Shown: piece after piece, positions 25,182 to 34,389 of the stretch
How positions within the stretch are numbered: position 1 is the first letter of the stretch
Layout: every line of letters begins with the position of its first letter
Source of the DNA: Sphingopyxis sp.
GTDB taxonomy: Bacteria; Pseudomonadota; Alphaproteobacteria; Sphingomonadales; Sphingomonadaceae
Assembly (NCBI GenBank): GCA_016463225.1
Contig: JAEMRT010000019.1
Span: 31,422-66,505 of the forward strand
Reading direction: 5' to 3'
Length of the DNA stretch: 35,084 bases
Program-made: the position numbers and the translations under genes
The notes under the pieces: generated by a model
Told to the model about the DNA's origin: nothing
The model's database searches: none
The model's input: only the letters and a program-made list of their open reading frames with translations

Positions 25182-26279
25182 TCAACCGGCCGTGATCCGC
25201 GTTGCTTGTGACATCCAGCGGACGAGCGACGGGAAGGCGGACGCGAGGGAGGTCAATACGCCCGCCGTGTGGGGATTCTCCCCCGCGCGCCAGACCGTGT
25301 TCGCGATGGCAAAAGGCCGTGCCATGCGCGCCGCGAGGGCGCGCTGAAACGCGGGTGCGGCATCGCCACCGCCGTGACGCCACGCCGCCGCCGCCGCGTC
25401 GCCGCTGGCGAGCGCCAGTCCCATACCTTCGCCTGCAAGGCTGGGGATGACCCCTGCCTGATCGCCGAGGCGGAACAGGCCCGGTTCGGTATCGGCGGTG
25501 CGCCAGCCATAGGGGACATGCCCGATCGCATCGATGGGACGCGACCAGTCGGCAAACGCCAGTCGCTCGCCGAGCATCGGATGCGCGGCGCCGAGCGCGC
25601 GGAGCAAAGCCGCCGGGTCGCCCCTCGCTTCGTCGAGCCGTGACTTGTGGGTGGCGAGGCAGAGGTTTGCGCTGCCGTCCTCCTGCCGCACCAACCCGGC
25701 ATAGCCGCGATCGAACAGGTGCAGCTCGACCGCATCGCCGATCAGCCGGTCGAGCGCGGTATGGGGCGGCAGCCGCAGCCGCATTCCCATCACCGGGTCG
25801 TTCTGTTGCCAAGACGCAGCTTCGCGCGGCTGTCCGCGAAAGCCGTGCTTGCCCGCGGCGAGGAAGAGCGCGGGCGCGGTGAGCGTTGCGCCATCGCGGG
25901 TCTGGACCGCGGCGCCATCGATTGTCGTCGCATGCACGCCGCGCTGCAAATCGGCCCCGGCAGCGACTGCCGCCGCCTGCAAGACCGTGTCGAGGCGGCG
26001 TCGCGACACCCCCATCGCCGCTTGCGGCAGGCTGGTCTCGCTGCGGCGCGACCCGGCAAACAGCCGCACCCGCCCGACTTTCTGCCCGCCCAGCGCGGCG
26101 CGATCGATGCCGAGCGCATCGAGCCGCGCCAGCGACTGCCAGCTCAAAAATCCGCCGCACAGCGCATCGCCCGTTTCGCGCGTCCGTTCGAGCAGCAGTG
26201 TCTTTGCCCCCGTTCGCGCCAGCCCGATCGCCGCGGCGGTCCCGGCGGGTCCGGCGCCGATGACGATTGCGTCGGTCAC
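25182..26279 (-). CDS. FAD-dependent oxidoreductase of the type III PKS operon
   Basis: A 365-residue flavoprotein of the geranylgeranyl-reductase / FAD-monooxygenase (PHBH-fold) group. The Rossmann motif is [19 protein letters not shown] at about 5-23. The second FAD motif is [21 protein letters not shown] at about 275-295. It starts with a GTG that overlaps the methyltransferase stop (GTGA), so it is the third, coupled gene of the PKS operon. By analogy with SrsC and related enzymes it would hydroxylate or reduce the polyketide ring or chain; that role is inferred from context. An alternative is a reductase of an isoprenoid side chain. Confidence 0.9.
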   Translation of the reverse strand: MTDAIVIGAGPAGTAAAIGLARTGAKTLLLERTRETGDALCGGFLSWQSLARLDALGIDRAALGGQKVGRVRLFAGSRRSETSLPQAAMGVSRRRLDTVLQAAAVAAGADLQRGVHATTIDGAAVQTRDGATLTAPALFLAAGKHGFRGQPREAASWQQNDPVMGMRLRLPPHTALDRLIGDAVELHLFDRGYAGLVRQEDGSANLCLATHKSRLDEARGDPAALLRALGAAHPMLGERLAFADWSRPIDAIGHVPYGWRTADTEPGLFRLGDQAGVIPSLAGEGMGLALASGDAAAAAWRHGGGDAAPAFQRALAARMARPFAIANTVWRAGENPHTAGVLTSLASAFPSLVRWMSQATRITAG

Positions 26280-26989
26280 CGGATGCGCTCGACGCACAGT
26301 CGATAGGGAAAGCTGCGGAAGATCCGCGCGTGGGTGGCGGTTTCGGGCAAAGCTTCGGCCAGCATCGCCTGCCATTCGGCGCGGCGGAAGCTGCGCCCGA
26401 CCGATAGCTGGCCGTCGCGGCGGACGATCGGATCGACCAGCGCGAGCGCCGCAAGCAGCGGATAGCCGGCAAAAGGCAGGCGCTGGCGGTGGAGGTCGTT
26501 GACCAGCCAGCCGCGCCCGCTCTCGGCATCCATGAAGCGCAGGAACTCGCTGCGCTGGGCGGGTGTCATATGATGGGTGACGAGGCTGGAGAGGATGATG
26601 TCCCACCCCTGCCCGGCCAGATCGCGATAGTCGCCGGTGATCAGCTGCGCCCGCCCACCAAGTCTGGCTTCGGCCACCGAGGTGCTTTTCGGGTTGAGAT
26701 CGATCCCGACCAGGTCGAGCAAGACGCCGCGCTTGGTCCCCCAGCGATGGATCCGCGCCAGCATGTCGCCGCTGCCGAAACCGACATCCAGGATACGCCA
26801 TGGCCGGTCCCCAACCCCGCGCGCGGCAACGCGGCCCAGAAAACCGAGCGTCGGGCGCGCCGCCAGCGTCAGCGCGTTGATCCGCGACAGGTCGGCGAGC
26901 ACTTTGGTATAGCGCGCGGGCGCCAGCTCGGCCGCGTCCATCTCCTCCTCCGCGTCGATCGGCGCGCGAAGGCTGGTGATGGGGTTCAT
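26276..26989 (-). CDS. class I SAM-dependent methyltransferase of the type III PKS operon
   Basis: A 237-residue methyltransferase with the SAM-binding motif ILDVGFGSGDML (about residues 66-77), acidic motif II LVGIDLNPKS (about 93-102) and a later ITGDYRDLAGQGWDIILSSLVTHHM. The start ATG at 26989 overlaps the PKS stop (ATGA) and its own stop overlaps the FAD gene start, so all three are translated together. Likely substrate: the phenolic or pyrone product of the PKS (O- or C-methylation), as for SrsB in Streptomyces. The C-terminal part (about 150-237) is typical of a lid or substrate domain. Confidence 0.9.
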   Translation of the reverse strand: MNPITSLRAPIDAEEEMDAAELAPARYTKVLADLSRINALTLAARPTLGFLGRVAARGVGDRPWRILDVGFGSGDMLARIHRWGTKRGVLLDLVGIDLNPKSTSVAEARLGGRAQLITGDYRDLAGQGWDIILSSLVTHHMTPAQRSEFLRFMDAESGRGWLVNDLHRQRLPFAGYPLLAALALVDPIVRRDGQLSVGRSFRRAEWQAMLAEALPETATHARIFRSFPYRLCVERIR

Positions 26990-28056
26990 GCCGTGAAGCG
27001 GATCGCTTCGGCGGCGAGCCCGGGGCCGAAAGCGATCGCCAGCCCGTCGCCCTTCGCATCGCGCGCCATCATGTCGGCGAGCACGAACAGGATCGTCGCC
27101 GACGACATATTGCCAAAGCGCGCGAGCACGGCGCGGCTGTCGGACAGCGCTGCCGCCGGGACGCCAAGCGCCGCCTCGACAGCGTCGAGTACCGAGCGCC
27201 CGCCCGCGTGAACCGCGAGCAGCGGCGGCGGATCACCGGCGCCGAACAACTGGTTTCGTACCGCGGGTGCCGACAAAGCGTCGCGCAGCCGCCCCGGCAC
27301 TTCGCCCGACAGCTGCATCGCAAAGCCGGTGTCGCCGATGTCCCAGCGGATCAGGTCGGCGCTGTCCTCCAGCGCCAGACTCGCGCCCTCGCCCAATTCG
27401 AACCCGACCGGATCGGCCGACACAATTGCCGCCGCCGCGCCGTCGCTGAACTGGAGCATGGCGAGCAAAGGTTCGGGGGCGTCTTCGAGTTGCAGGTGCA
27501 GTGTCGACAATTCGACGCTGACCACCAGCACGACCGATTGCGGCTCCGACCGCACGATATGCCGTGCGGTGCGCAGCGCGGTGACCCCGGCGTAACAGCC
27601 CATGAAACCGATCAGCACACGCTCAACCGTCGGCGAGAGGCCCAGCCGCCGCGCAAGGGTCTGGTCGATCCCAGGCGCGACAAAGCCGGTGCAGCTCGCG
27701 ACGACGATATGGGTGATTCGCGCCGCATCGAACGCCTCGCCGAGCCCGGCAATTGCCTGCATCGCCAGCTCTGGCGCATGGTCGGCATAAGCGCGCATTC
27801 GCGTCGACGTCGGCGGCAGGCCGGGAACATCGTAAAATCCGCCCGCCGCGACCGGCGATCCGCCATTCGATGTGGGAGGCAGCACCGACCAGCGATGATC
27901 GATCCCCGACCGCGCGGTCATCCGCGAAAAGACGGCACGGACGCGCTCATCGGCGAGCCGCGGGGTCGCCCAATCGATAAAGGCCTGATGGATGTCGTGG
28001 CCCGGCACCGCAGTGGCGAGCGCGTTCAGCCGGGGGGACGGCAGGGGTGTGGTCAT
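26986..28056 (-). CDS. type III polyketide synthase (chalcone-synthase-like)
   Basis: A 356-residue iterative condensing enzyme using malonyl-CoA extenders on a CoA-linked starter. Numbered from the ATG at 28056, the catalytic triad is Cys122 (VVASCTGFVAPGID), His283 (LLAVHAGGRSVLDAV) and Asn316 (RFGNMSSATILFVL). The N-terminal IATAVP-like strand (ALATAVPGHDIHQAF) and the GFxGCYAG region (IGFMGCYAGVTAL) fit bacterial PKS III proteins. A longer reading frame allows Met at 28065 or a TTG at 28083; no strong ribosome-binding site decides. Product not predictable from sequence; alkylresorcinols, alkylpyrones or quinone-type phenolic lipids are the family range. First gene of a three-gene coupled operon, divergent from the DUF4402 gene. 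Confidence 0.93.
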   Translation of the reverse strand: MTTPLPSPRLNALATAVPGHDIHQAFIDWATPRLADERVRAVFSRMTARSGIDHRWSVLPPTSNGGSPVAAGGFYDVPGLPPTSTRMRAYADHAPELAMQAIAGLGEAFDAARITHIVVASCTGFVAPGIDQTLARRLGLSPTVERVLIGFMGCYAGVTALRTARHIVRSEPQSVVLVVSVELSTLHLQLEDAPEPLLAMLQFSDGAAAAIVSADPVGFELGEGASLALEDSADLIRWDIGDTGFAMQLSGEVPGRLRDALSAPAVRNQLFGAGDPPPLLAVHAGGRSVLDAVEAALGVPAAALSDSRAVLARFGNMSSATILFVLADMMARDAKGDGLAIAFGPGLAAEAIRFTA

Positions 28057-28151
28057 CGCGCACATGTGGCCGAAAAGCGCCAAACTAGCCAGCGATTAGC
28101 GGCTGGGGCGCTTTACGCGGGGTTAACCATGGTGCGGCTAAGCATACAGCT

Positions 28152-28664
28152 GTGAAATTGCGTCTTTTCCTCGCCTTGGCCCTGACGTTTGCCGGTGCGC
28201 CTGCCGCACTGGCGCAGTGCCTGCTCTGCGCGCCCGACAAGCCGACCAGCGCGGCAGCGCGCGAGGCCGAGGTGCCGTTGCGCGTCGAGGTCGAAACGCG
28301 GCTCGACATGGGCCGCATCGCGGTCGGCGCGATAGGCGGCGAGGTCGCGGTCGATCCGGTCTCGGGCGCGCGGCGCCTCACCGGCGACGTCGTCGATCTG
28401 GGCGGCTTTGCGCTTACCGGCACCGTCACCGTGCGCGGCGCGCCGGGCGCCGAAGTGCGCGTCATCCTGCCGACTAGCGTTAATCTGGAGGGCGGCCACG
28501 GCCGCACCGCGCGCGTCACCGACCTGATCACCGACCTGTCCGCCGCGCCGCGGCTCGGCCCCGACGGGCGGTTGCAGTTTCGCTTTGGCGGGCGGTTGCA
28601 GATCGCGGGAGCCGACGACGGCGACTATCGCGGACGGATTCCGGTGACGGTGGAGTATCAGTAG
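28152..28664 (+). CDS. DUF4402-family secreted protein
   Basis: A 170-residue exported protein: signal peptide about 1-22 (MKLRLFLALALTFAGAPAALA, cut before QCLLC), two cysteines close to the mature N-terminus, and an all-beta region with VPLRVEVETRLDMGRIAV, GGFALTGTVTVRGAPGAEVRVILP and DYRGRIPVTVEYQ at the end. The ending VTVEYQ, with the SVNLEGG and ITDLSAAP pattern, fits DUF4402, which has a fimbrial or surface-protein-like fold. The start is a GTG at 28152. It is divergent from the PKS operon across about 95 bases. A role in surface adhesion is possible but unproven. Confidence 0.8.
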   Translation: MKLRLFLALALTFAGAPAALAQCLLCAPDKPTSAAAREAEVPLRVEVETRLDMGRIAVGAIGGEVAVDPVSGARRLTGDVVDLGGFALTGTVTVRGAPGAEVRVILPTSVNLEGGHGRTARVTDLITDLSAAPRLGPDGRLQFRFGGRLQIAGADDGDYRGRIPVTVEYQ

Positions 28665-28695
28665 GAAGGCGGCGGCATTGGGGCGGAAACCCGAC

Positions 28696-28947
28696 CTACC
28701 GTGAAGAGCCGAAAAGTAACCGCCGCATGAGGGCAGCGGATGCGAATGCAGGCAAAGTGGCCACCGAGAAGGACGAGATCACCAAACCCAATATTCGCAA
28801 TTCGAGCGAGGGCGTGCAGGACACTGACAGGCAATCGGCAATGAACAAATAGTTTAGCAGTTCTATGCATAGTAAGCCTAGAACAAGCCACACGACAAAG
28901 CCTGCGATCCGGTCCCATCTTGGGCTTGGGCTGTCAGAGTAACTCAT
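28696..28947 (-). CDS. small hypothetical membrane protein
   Basis: An 83-residue reading frame with two hydrophobic segments (about 14-37, IAGFVVWLVLGLLCIELLNYLF, and 50-72, LRILGLVISSFSVATLPAFA) and a basic end (LMRRLLFGSSR). The loop holds two cysteines (IADCLSVSCTP). No family is known. Codon use is visibly poorer in G/C third positions than in the neighbours (CTA, TTA, ATA codons occur), which fits a recently acquired or lineage-specific gene, or a non-gene. It lies alone between DUF4402 and yggS. The start is an ATG at 28947 with TCGATG context and only a weak ribosome-binding site. Confidence 0.5.
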   Translation of the reverse strand: MSYSDSPSPRWDRIAGFVVWLVLGLLCIELLNYLFIADCLSVSCTPSLELRILGLVISSFSVATLPAFASAALMRRLLFGSSR

Positions 28948-29010
28948 CGATCCAGATTAGCGAAAAACCCGATGTCCGCAATTAGTCGTTAGCCGTCGGA
29001 GTCCGCTGGC

Positions 29011-29673
29011 CTAATCCCGCACCCCAAACAACGCCGTCCCGACGCGCACATGCGTCGCACCCAGCATCACTGCGGTGTCATAATCGCCGCTCATCCCCAT
29101 CGAGCGTCCCGGCAGGCCATGCCGCTCCGCCAGTTCGTCGAGCAGCGCGAAAAAGGGCGCGGGTTCGATGTCGGCGGGGGGGATCGCCATCAGGCCTTCG
29201 ATCTTCAGACCAGCCGCTTTCGCTTCCGCCAACAACGTGGACAGGTCGGCGACCTTACAGCCCCCCTTCTGCTCCTCGTCGCCAATATTGACCTGCACGA
29301 ACAGCTGCGGCTGCTTGCCCGCCTTTTCGCAGGCTTTTGCGAGTGCCTGAACAAGCGACGAGCGATCGACCGAATGGATCGCGTCGAACAGCGCCACCGC
29401 TTCGTCGGCCTTGTTCGATTGCAGCTGGCCGATCAGGTGAAGCATGACATCGGGGGTTTCGGCGCGCAGTTCGGGCCATTTGGCCGCGGCCTCCTGCACC
29501 CGGTTCTCGCCGAAATGGCGCTGGCCCGCGGCGATCAGCGGGCGGATCGCCGCGGCGTCGTGCGTTTTCGACACCGCAATCAGGCAGATGTCGTCGACGC
29601 GCCGCTGCGCGCGCGTCGCCGCGTCCGCGATATTCGCCTGTACCTCGGCCAGTCGCTCTGCTGCTTCGCTCAT
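29011..29673 (-). CDS. YggS/PROSC-family pyridoxal-phosphate homeostasis protein
   Basis: A 220-residue alanine-racemase-fold protein that binds and buffers PLP, with no known enzymatic turnover. The PLP lysine is Lys36 in LIAVSKTHDA. Other family marks are HFGENRVQEAAAKW, LHLIGQLQSNKA, QVNIGDEEQKGG and SMGMSGDYDTAVMLGATHVRVGTALFG. The ATG at 29673 places the Lys at the usual distance; a start 9 codons upstream is possible in frame. It is divergent from the ThiE-like gene across 56 bases. Confidence 0.95.
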   Translation of the reverse strand: MSEAAERLAEVQANIADAATRAQRRVDDICLIAVSKTHDAAAIRPLIAAGQRHFGENRVQEAAAKWPELRAETPDVMLHLIGQLQSNKADEAVALFDAIHSVDRSSLVQALAKACEKAGKQPQLFVQVNIGDEEQKGGCKVADLSTLLAEAKAAGLKIEGLMAIPPADIEPAPFFALLDELAERHGLPGRSMGMSGDYDTAVMLGATHVRVGTALFGVRD

Positions 29674-29729
29674 CTCTCGTTCCGATCCCACGCGTTGCAC
29701 CCTGTCGGCACGCGCCTATAGGAAGGCCA

Positions 29730-30359
29730 ATGGTTCGACGCCACCCCTTGCCCCCGTTATTGCCCGGCGTCTGGCTGTTCAGCGACGAACGGTCGGTCTT
29801 CAACATCGTCGAGCTGGCCGCGGCGCTTCCCCCCGGCGCGGGCGTCGTCCTGCGCCACGACAACCTCGCACCCGCTCTGCGCTGGCGCCTGTTGCGACGG
29901 CTGATGCGAATGGCGCGCGCGCGCGCGCTGACGGTCCTGCTAGCCGGGACGCCGACCACGGCGCGCCGCTGGGGCGCCGACGGCGTTCACCTCCGCCAGC
30001 ACGACGCGCGCCGCGCGGCGCAGGCGCACCGGCTGGGCCTGTTGCTGACGATGCCGGTCCATGACGCGCGCGAGGCGCGCCGCGCGCGCCGTGCCAAGAC
30101 CGATGGCGCGTTCATTTCGCCACTGCATCCGACGCGCTCGCACCCCGGCGCTGCAGCGCTCGGACCCACGAAATGGCAGCGTCTGGCGCGGCTCGCAGGG
30201 GGACAGGCGGTCGCGCTGGGCGGGATGACACCCACGCGGTCGCGCGACCTCAACCGCCGAGCAAGCGGAATCAAGCCCGGTTGGGCAGCGATCGATGCGT
30301 GGGAAAAAGCGGCGGCGAAACGCCGGACGCGTCAGAAGCGGAAGGCGGTTCCGACATAG
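29730..30359 (+). CDS. ThiE/TenI-like thiamine phosphate synthase family protein, divergent
   Basis: A 209-residue TIM-barrel protein of the thiamine-phosphate synthase/TenI group. Recognisable pieces are GADGVHLRQHD (normally GADGVHLGQ), FISPLHPTRSHPGA in place of the pyrophosphate-binding FPTxTK loop, and VALGGMTPTR for the phosphate motif. The Lys of the TK loop and the usual C-terminal GVAVVSAI are missing, and the protein is unusually Arg/Ala-rich. It may therefore be a TenI-type homologue without synthase activity. GGAAGG lies directly upstream of the ATG at 29730. Its 3' end overlaps the convergent gene by 28 bases. Confidence 0.8.
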   Translation: MVRRHPLPPLLPGVWLFSDERSVFNIVELAAALPPGAGVVLRHDNLAPALRWRLLRRLMRMARARALTVLLAGTPTTARRWGADGVHLRQHDARRAAQAHRLGLLLTMPVHDAREARRARRAKTDGAFISPLHPTRSHPGAAALGPTKWQRLARLAGGQAVALGGMTPTRSRDLNRRASGIKPGWAAIDAWEKAAAKRRTRQKRKAVPT

Positions 30360-31045
30360 ACCGCCTGACTGTCGCGGCGTGTATCGGTCAGCGGCTCGAC
30401 GCGGTCGTCGCTGCGATAGCGGACGCCGGCGGTGACATCGATATTCTTGGTCAGGCGATAGCTGCTGACGACATCCACGGCAGCAGCGTCACCCGGAGCT
30501 GTGATGCGGTCGGTCGCGCCGCTCGGATCGGCCGGGCGATTGATCATCCGCGTCGCAAAGCGCGACTTCTTTTCGGCCTGTTCGGGCGCCTTGGCGACCG
30601 GCAGGTTGCGCAGGTCGGTGCCGCGCGGCAGCGACGGCGTGACGAATTTTTCGAACCCGACCGACGCGCCCAGATTATAGGCAACCGGCGTGATCGCGAT
30701 CGGTGCGGTGCGGCCCGCGGCAATGGCGGAAGTGCGCGTGGCGCTCGATGCATCGTCGCGGGCGCGAATCACCACGGTGATGGCGCGGTTCTTGCGGCTG
30801 TCATCGGTAAGCGCGGGGGTGAAGCTGAAGCTGCGGCGCTGTTCGGCCGACATTTTGGCGTAGCGCGCGATCAGCCGCGGATCGCCCGATGCCGGGGTGA
30901 ATTGACCCAGGAGCGTTTCGGACAAAGCGGTATCGCGGATGCGCTCAGAGCGCGACATCGCGGCGAGCGCTGGCGGCAAGGCAAGCGAAACCACCGCCAA
31001 AGCGGTGAGACTGCCCTTCCAAAAATGTCGCGATTTCCGCGCCAT
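30332..31045 (-). CDS. hypothetical exported protein, possible outer-membrane protein
   Basis: A 237-residue protein with a signal peptide (about 1-28, ALAVVSLALPPALA) and a low-hydrophobicity middle. The last 45 residues look like beta-strands with aromatic ends (VVSSYRLTKNIDVTAGVRYRSDD, then QAVYVGTAFRF), closing with the C-terminal Phe recognised by the BAM machinery in outer-membrane proteins. It is too short and has too few clear strands for a full large barrel, so it may be a small barrel or a barrel end joined to a periplasmic domain. No family is recognised. It overlaps the ThiE-like gene end and is divergent from the DUF3576 gene. Confidence 0.75.
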   Translation of the reverse strand: MARKSRHFWKGSLTALAVVSLALPPALAAMSRSERIRDTALSETLLGQFTPASGDPRLIARYAKMSAEQRRSFSFTPALTDDSRKNRAITVVIRARDDASSATRTSAIAAGRTAPIAITPVAYNLGASVGFEKFVTPSLPRGTDLRNLPVAKAPEQAEKKSRFATRMINRPADPSGATDRITAPGDAAAVDVVSSYRLTKNIDVTAGVRYRSDDRVEPLTDTRRDSQAVYVGTAFRF

Positions 31046-31326
31046 GACCCTGCGACTCCAACCCCAAGTGATTCAGGAGATAGGCCCCCTGCGATGATTT
31101 TGCCAGTGAATCCCGGCAAATTATTATGACGAAACCACTTTTCGCTGAAATTGTTGCGCGATCACCACAGTCGGCCCCGAATCTGACCAGAATCTGAACC
31201 GCGACAAGGCCGCAATTGCCGCGCTTGCGGGGCGGCCGCAAGGGCGATAGAGACGCTGGCAATATCGTTCTGCGCGGCGCGGATCTTGTGATCCGGCAGC
31301 GCCCAAAAAGATAAGGTGTTATCGGC
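31046..31326. other. 281-base divergent intergenic region
   Basis: Shared upstream region of the putative outer-membrane protein gene and the DUF3576 lipoprotein gene. It contains an AT-richer stretch (about 31115-31155), a direct repeat GAATCTGA x2 at 31179-31197, and no credible coding frame. A clear promoter pair is not seen, apart from a weak TTGTGA-17-AGATAA near 31288-31316. Confidence 0.5.
31179..31197. repeat. tandem direct repeat GAATCTGA, 11-base period
   Basis: GAATCTGA occurs at 31179-31186 and again at 31190-31197, so the starts are 11 bases apart, about one helix turn. This spacing is usual for sites of OmpR/PhoB-family response regulators. It lies about 130-150 bases from both flanking starts. 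Confidence 0.4.
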
Positions 31327-31788
31327 ATGTCCCAGCTTTCCGTCCTTGCTTCGCGCGGTCGCCGTCCGGCCCTGCTCACGCTGCTCGGGCTCACAGCGCT
31401 CGGGCTTTCGGCTTGCGCCAGCAAGGACCGCCCGCGCGCCGACCTCGCCGCCAGCCAGGTGACGACGATCGGCGTGAACAGCTATTTGTGGCGCGCCTCG
31501 CTCGATGCGCTGTCGTTCATGCCGCTGCTCCAGGCCGATTCGTCGGGCGGCGTGATCATCACCGACTGGTATGCGAACCCGGGCAACCCCGGCGAGCGGA
31601 TGAAGGTGACGGTGTCGATCCTCGACCGCGATCTGCGCGCCGATGCGCTGCGCGTCGCCGCCTCGCGTCAGGTCGCGCAGGGCGGCGCGTGGGTCGATGC
31701 GCCGGTGCAGGCGGCGACGGTCCAGAAGCTCGAGGAAATCATCCTCACCCGCGCTCGCGATTTGCGCCGCTCCGCCATCGAGGGCTAA
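31327..31788 (+). CDS. DUF3576-family lipoprotein
   Basis: A 153-residue protein of the alphaproteobacterial DUF3576 family. It has a lipoprotein signal with lipobox LSAC (cysteine at about residue 30) and a conserved domain with TTIGVNSYLWRASLDALSFMPLLQADSSGG and VIITDWYANPGNPGERMKVTVSILDRDLRADALRV. It is expected to be anchored to the periplasmic side of the outer membrane. It sits 51 bases upstream of leuS, and the order DUF3576-leuS-lptE-holA recurs in alphaproteobacteria. Together with LptE this suggests an envelope role, but the function is unknown. Confidence 0.93.
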   Translation: MSQLSVLASRGRRPALLTLLGLTALGLSACASKDRPRADLAASQVTTIGVNSYLWRASLDALSFMPLLQADSSGGVIITDWYANPGNPGERMKVTVSILDRDLRADALRVAASRQVAQGGAWVDAPVQAATVQKLEEIILTRARDLRRSAIEG

Positions 31789-31839
31789 TCCGGCGGCGCG
31801 GGTCCGCGCCGACACACAGACAAACGGGGTAACCGACGA

Positions 31840-34389
31840 ATGACCCGCGAACCGCGCTTTGGCGCCCTCGCCGCCGACGCCCGCTGGCAAGCGGCGTGGG
31901 AGGCGGCGAACAGCTTTGCCACCACCGACAGTAGCGACAAGCCCAAGGCCTATATCCTCGAAATGTTCCCCTATCCGTCGGGACGCATCCATATGGGGCA
32001 TGTCCGCAACTATGCGATGGGCGACGTGCTGGCGCGCTTCAAGAAAATGACCGGCCACGACGTCCTCCACCCGATGGGCTGGGACGCGTTCGGCATGCCG
32101 GCCGAAAATGCCGCGATGGAAAAGGGCGTCCACCCCGGCGGCTGGACGCGCGACAATATCGCTTCGATGCGCGGTCAGTTGAAGCGCCTCGGCCTTGCGA
32201 TCGACTGGAGCCGCGAACTCGCGACGTGCGACCCCGATTATTATGGGCAGGAGCAGGCGCTGTTCCTCGACCTGTTCGCCGCGGGGCTGGTCACGCGCAA
32301 GGAAAGCTACGTTAACTGGGATCCGGTCGACATGACTGTGCTCGCTAACGAACAGGTGATCGACGGCCGCGGCTGGCGCTCGGGCGCGCTGGTCCAAAAG
32401 AAAAAACTGTCGCAGTGGTTCCTCAAGATCACCGACTTCGCCGACGAGCTGCTCGAAGGTTTGGGCGGGCTCGACAGCTGGCCCGACAAGGTCCGGCTGA
32501 TGCAGGAAAACTGGATCGGCAAATCGCAGGGGCTGGAATTCAACTTCCGGCTCGCCGGCGGCGCCCCCGGTTTCGACGTCTTTACGACGCGCCCCGACAC
32601 CTTGTTCGGTGCAAGCTTTGCCGCGATCTCACCCGATCACCCGATGGCCGAACGGATGGCGCAGGACGCGCCCGAACTCGCCGAATTTATCGCCGAGTGC
32701 CGTCGTCAGGGCACCTCGGCCGAACAGCTCGAGACCGGCGAGAAGCTCGGCTTCGACACCGGCCTGACGGTCGAGCATCCGCTTGACCCGGCGTTGCACC
32801 TGCCCGTCTGGGTCGTGAATTATGTGCTGATGGACTATGGCACCGGAGCGATCTTCGGCTGTCCGGCGCACGACCAGCGCGATCTCGATTTCGCGCGCAA
32901 ATATGAACTGCCCGTCCACCGCGTGATCGCCGACGGCGACGAGACCGCGCAGCATTTCACCAGCGATGAAGCCTATACCGGCCCCGGCAAGCTGGTAAAC
33001 AGCCACTTCCTCGACGGAATGACGATCGACGAGGCCAAGGCCGCGATCGTGTCGCGCGCCGAGCATGAGGGATGGGGCAAGGGCACCACCGTGTGGCGTC
33101 TGCGCGACTGGGGCGTCTCGCGCCAGCGTTACTGGGGGACGCCGATTCCTTTCATCCATTGCCACGCGTGCGGCACCATCCCGGTGCCCAAGGCGCAGCT
33201 CCCCGTCGTATTGCCCGAGGATGTCGATTTCTCGATCCCCGGCAATCCGCTCGACCGCCATCCGACGTGGAAACATGTCCGCTGCCCGTCGTGCGGCGGC
33301 GATGCGGCGCGCGAGACCGACACGCTCGACACCTTTGTCGATTCCTCGTGGTATTTCCTGCGTTTCGCGAGTTCGCCGAGCGACCGGCCGTTCGATCCCG
33401 AGGTGATCCGCCGCTGGCTGCCCGTCGACCAGTATATCGGCGGCGTCGAACATGCGATCCTCCACCTGCTCTACGCGCGCTTCTGGACCCGCGCGCTCCA
33501 CAAGATGGGGATGATCGACATCGTCGAGCCCTTCGCCAGCCTGTTCACGCAGGGCATGGTGACGCACGAGACCTATAGCCGCGAGCAGGGCGAAGGCTTG
33601 CCACCGCTCTATTTTACCCCCGACGAGATCGAGCGCAGCGCTGACGGTGCGACGCTGACCGCCGATGCGGCTCCGGTGCAGGTCGGCCGCGTCATCAAGA
33701 TGTCGAAGTCGAAGAAGAATGTCGTCGATCCCGACGCGATCCTCGATCAATATGGCGCCGACGCGGCGCGCTGGTTCATGCTCTCCGACAGTCCGCCCGA
33801 GCGTGACCTGCCGTGGAGCGAGGCGGGGATCGAGGGCGCCTGGCGCTTTGTCCAGCGCCTGTGGCGCCTGTTCGGCGACACCGAAAATATCGGCGACGGC
33901 GGCGAAGATAAAGCGCTCGCGCGCAAGCTGCATCAGGCGATCGCCGGGGTCGGGACCGATATCGAAGCGCTCGGCTTCAACAAGGCGGTCGCCAAAATCC
34001 ATGCGCTCGCCAACGACATCGAAAAGGCGAAACCGTCGGCGACCCGCGCCGAGGCGTGTCTGACGCTGATCCGCCTCATCGCGCCGATGATGCCGCATCT
34101 GGCCGAAGAGGCGTGGGCGGCGCTGCCCGCACCGCAGCGCGCGACCACGCTCGTCGCCGACACCGCATGGCCCACCGCCAATCCCGCACTGCTCGTCGAT
34201 GACGAGGTGACCATCGCGATCCAGATGGCGGGCAAGCTGCGCGATACGATGACGCTCGCCAAGGGGCTCGACAAGGGCGCGATCGAAGCGGCGGCACTCG
34301 CGCGTCCGCGCATCGCCGAACTGCTGGGCGGTGCTGCGCCGAAGAAGGTGATTGTGGTCCCCGACCGTTTGGTGAATATCGTTCCCTGA
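31840..34389 (+). CDS. leuS: leucyl-tRNA synthetase
   Basis: Charges tRNA-Leu in the cytosol. The 849-residue class I synthetase has the HIGH motif as HMGH at 51-54 ([19 protein letters not shown]), a CP1 editing domain (about 225-420, with [10 protein letters not shown] and the editing-site Asp in [13 protein letters not shown]), a zinc-finger-like CHACGTIP...CPSCGG insertion, KMSKS at 620-624 and a C-terminal anticodon-binding and tRNA-arm part. Length is normal for the bacterial type. The start is an ATG at 31840; GGGGTAACCGACGA precedes it. Its stop overlaps the start of lptE (TGATG). Confidence 0.98.
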   Translation: MTREPRFGALAADARWQAAWEAANSFATTDSSDKPKAYILEMFPYPSGRIHMGHVRNYAMGDVLARFKKMTGHDVLHPMGWDAFGMPAENAAMEKGVHPGGWTRDNIASMRGQLKRLGLAIDWSRELATCDPDYYGQEQALFLDLFAAGLVTRKESYVNWDPVDMTVLANEQVIDGRGWRSGALVQKKKLSQWFLKITDFADELLEGLGGLDSWPDKVRLMQENWIGKSQGLEFNFRLAGGAPGFDVFTTRPDTLFGASFAAISPDHPMAERMAQDAPELAEFIAECRRQGTSAEQLETGEKLGFDTGLTVEHPLDPALHLPVWVVNYVLMDYGTGAIFGCPAHDQRDLDFARKYELPVHRVIADGDETAQHFTSDEAYTGPGKLVNSHFLDGMTIDEAKAAIVSRAEHEGWGKGTTVWRLRDWGVSRQRYWGTPIPFIHCHACGTIPVPKAQLPVVLPEDVDFSIPGNPLDRHPTWKHVRCPSCGGDAARETDTLDTFVDSSWYFLRFASSPSDRPFDPEVIRRWLPVDQYIGGVEHAILHLLYARFWTRALHKMGMIDIVEPFASLFTQGMVTHETYSREQGEGLPPLYFTPDEIERSADGATLTADAAPVQVGRVIKMSKSKKNVVDPDAILDQYGADAARWFMLSDSPPERDLPWSEAGIEGAWRFVQRLWRLFGDTENIGDGGEDKALARKLHQAIAGVGTDIEALGFNKAVAKIHALANDIEKAKPSATRAEACLTLIRLIAPMMPHLAEEAWAALPAPQRATTLVADTAWPTANPALLVDDEVTIAIQMAGKLRDTMTLAKGLDKGAIEAAALARPRIAELLGGAAPKKVIVVPDRLVNIVP

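Noticed and set aside
25084..26529. Alternative minus-strand open frame of 481 codons across the FAD and methyltransferase genes
   Set aside because: The frame is shifted relative to two genes with clear FAD and SAM motifs, and is Arg-rich without domains.
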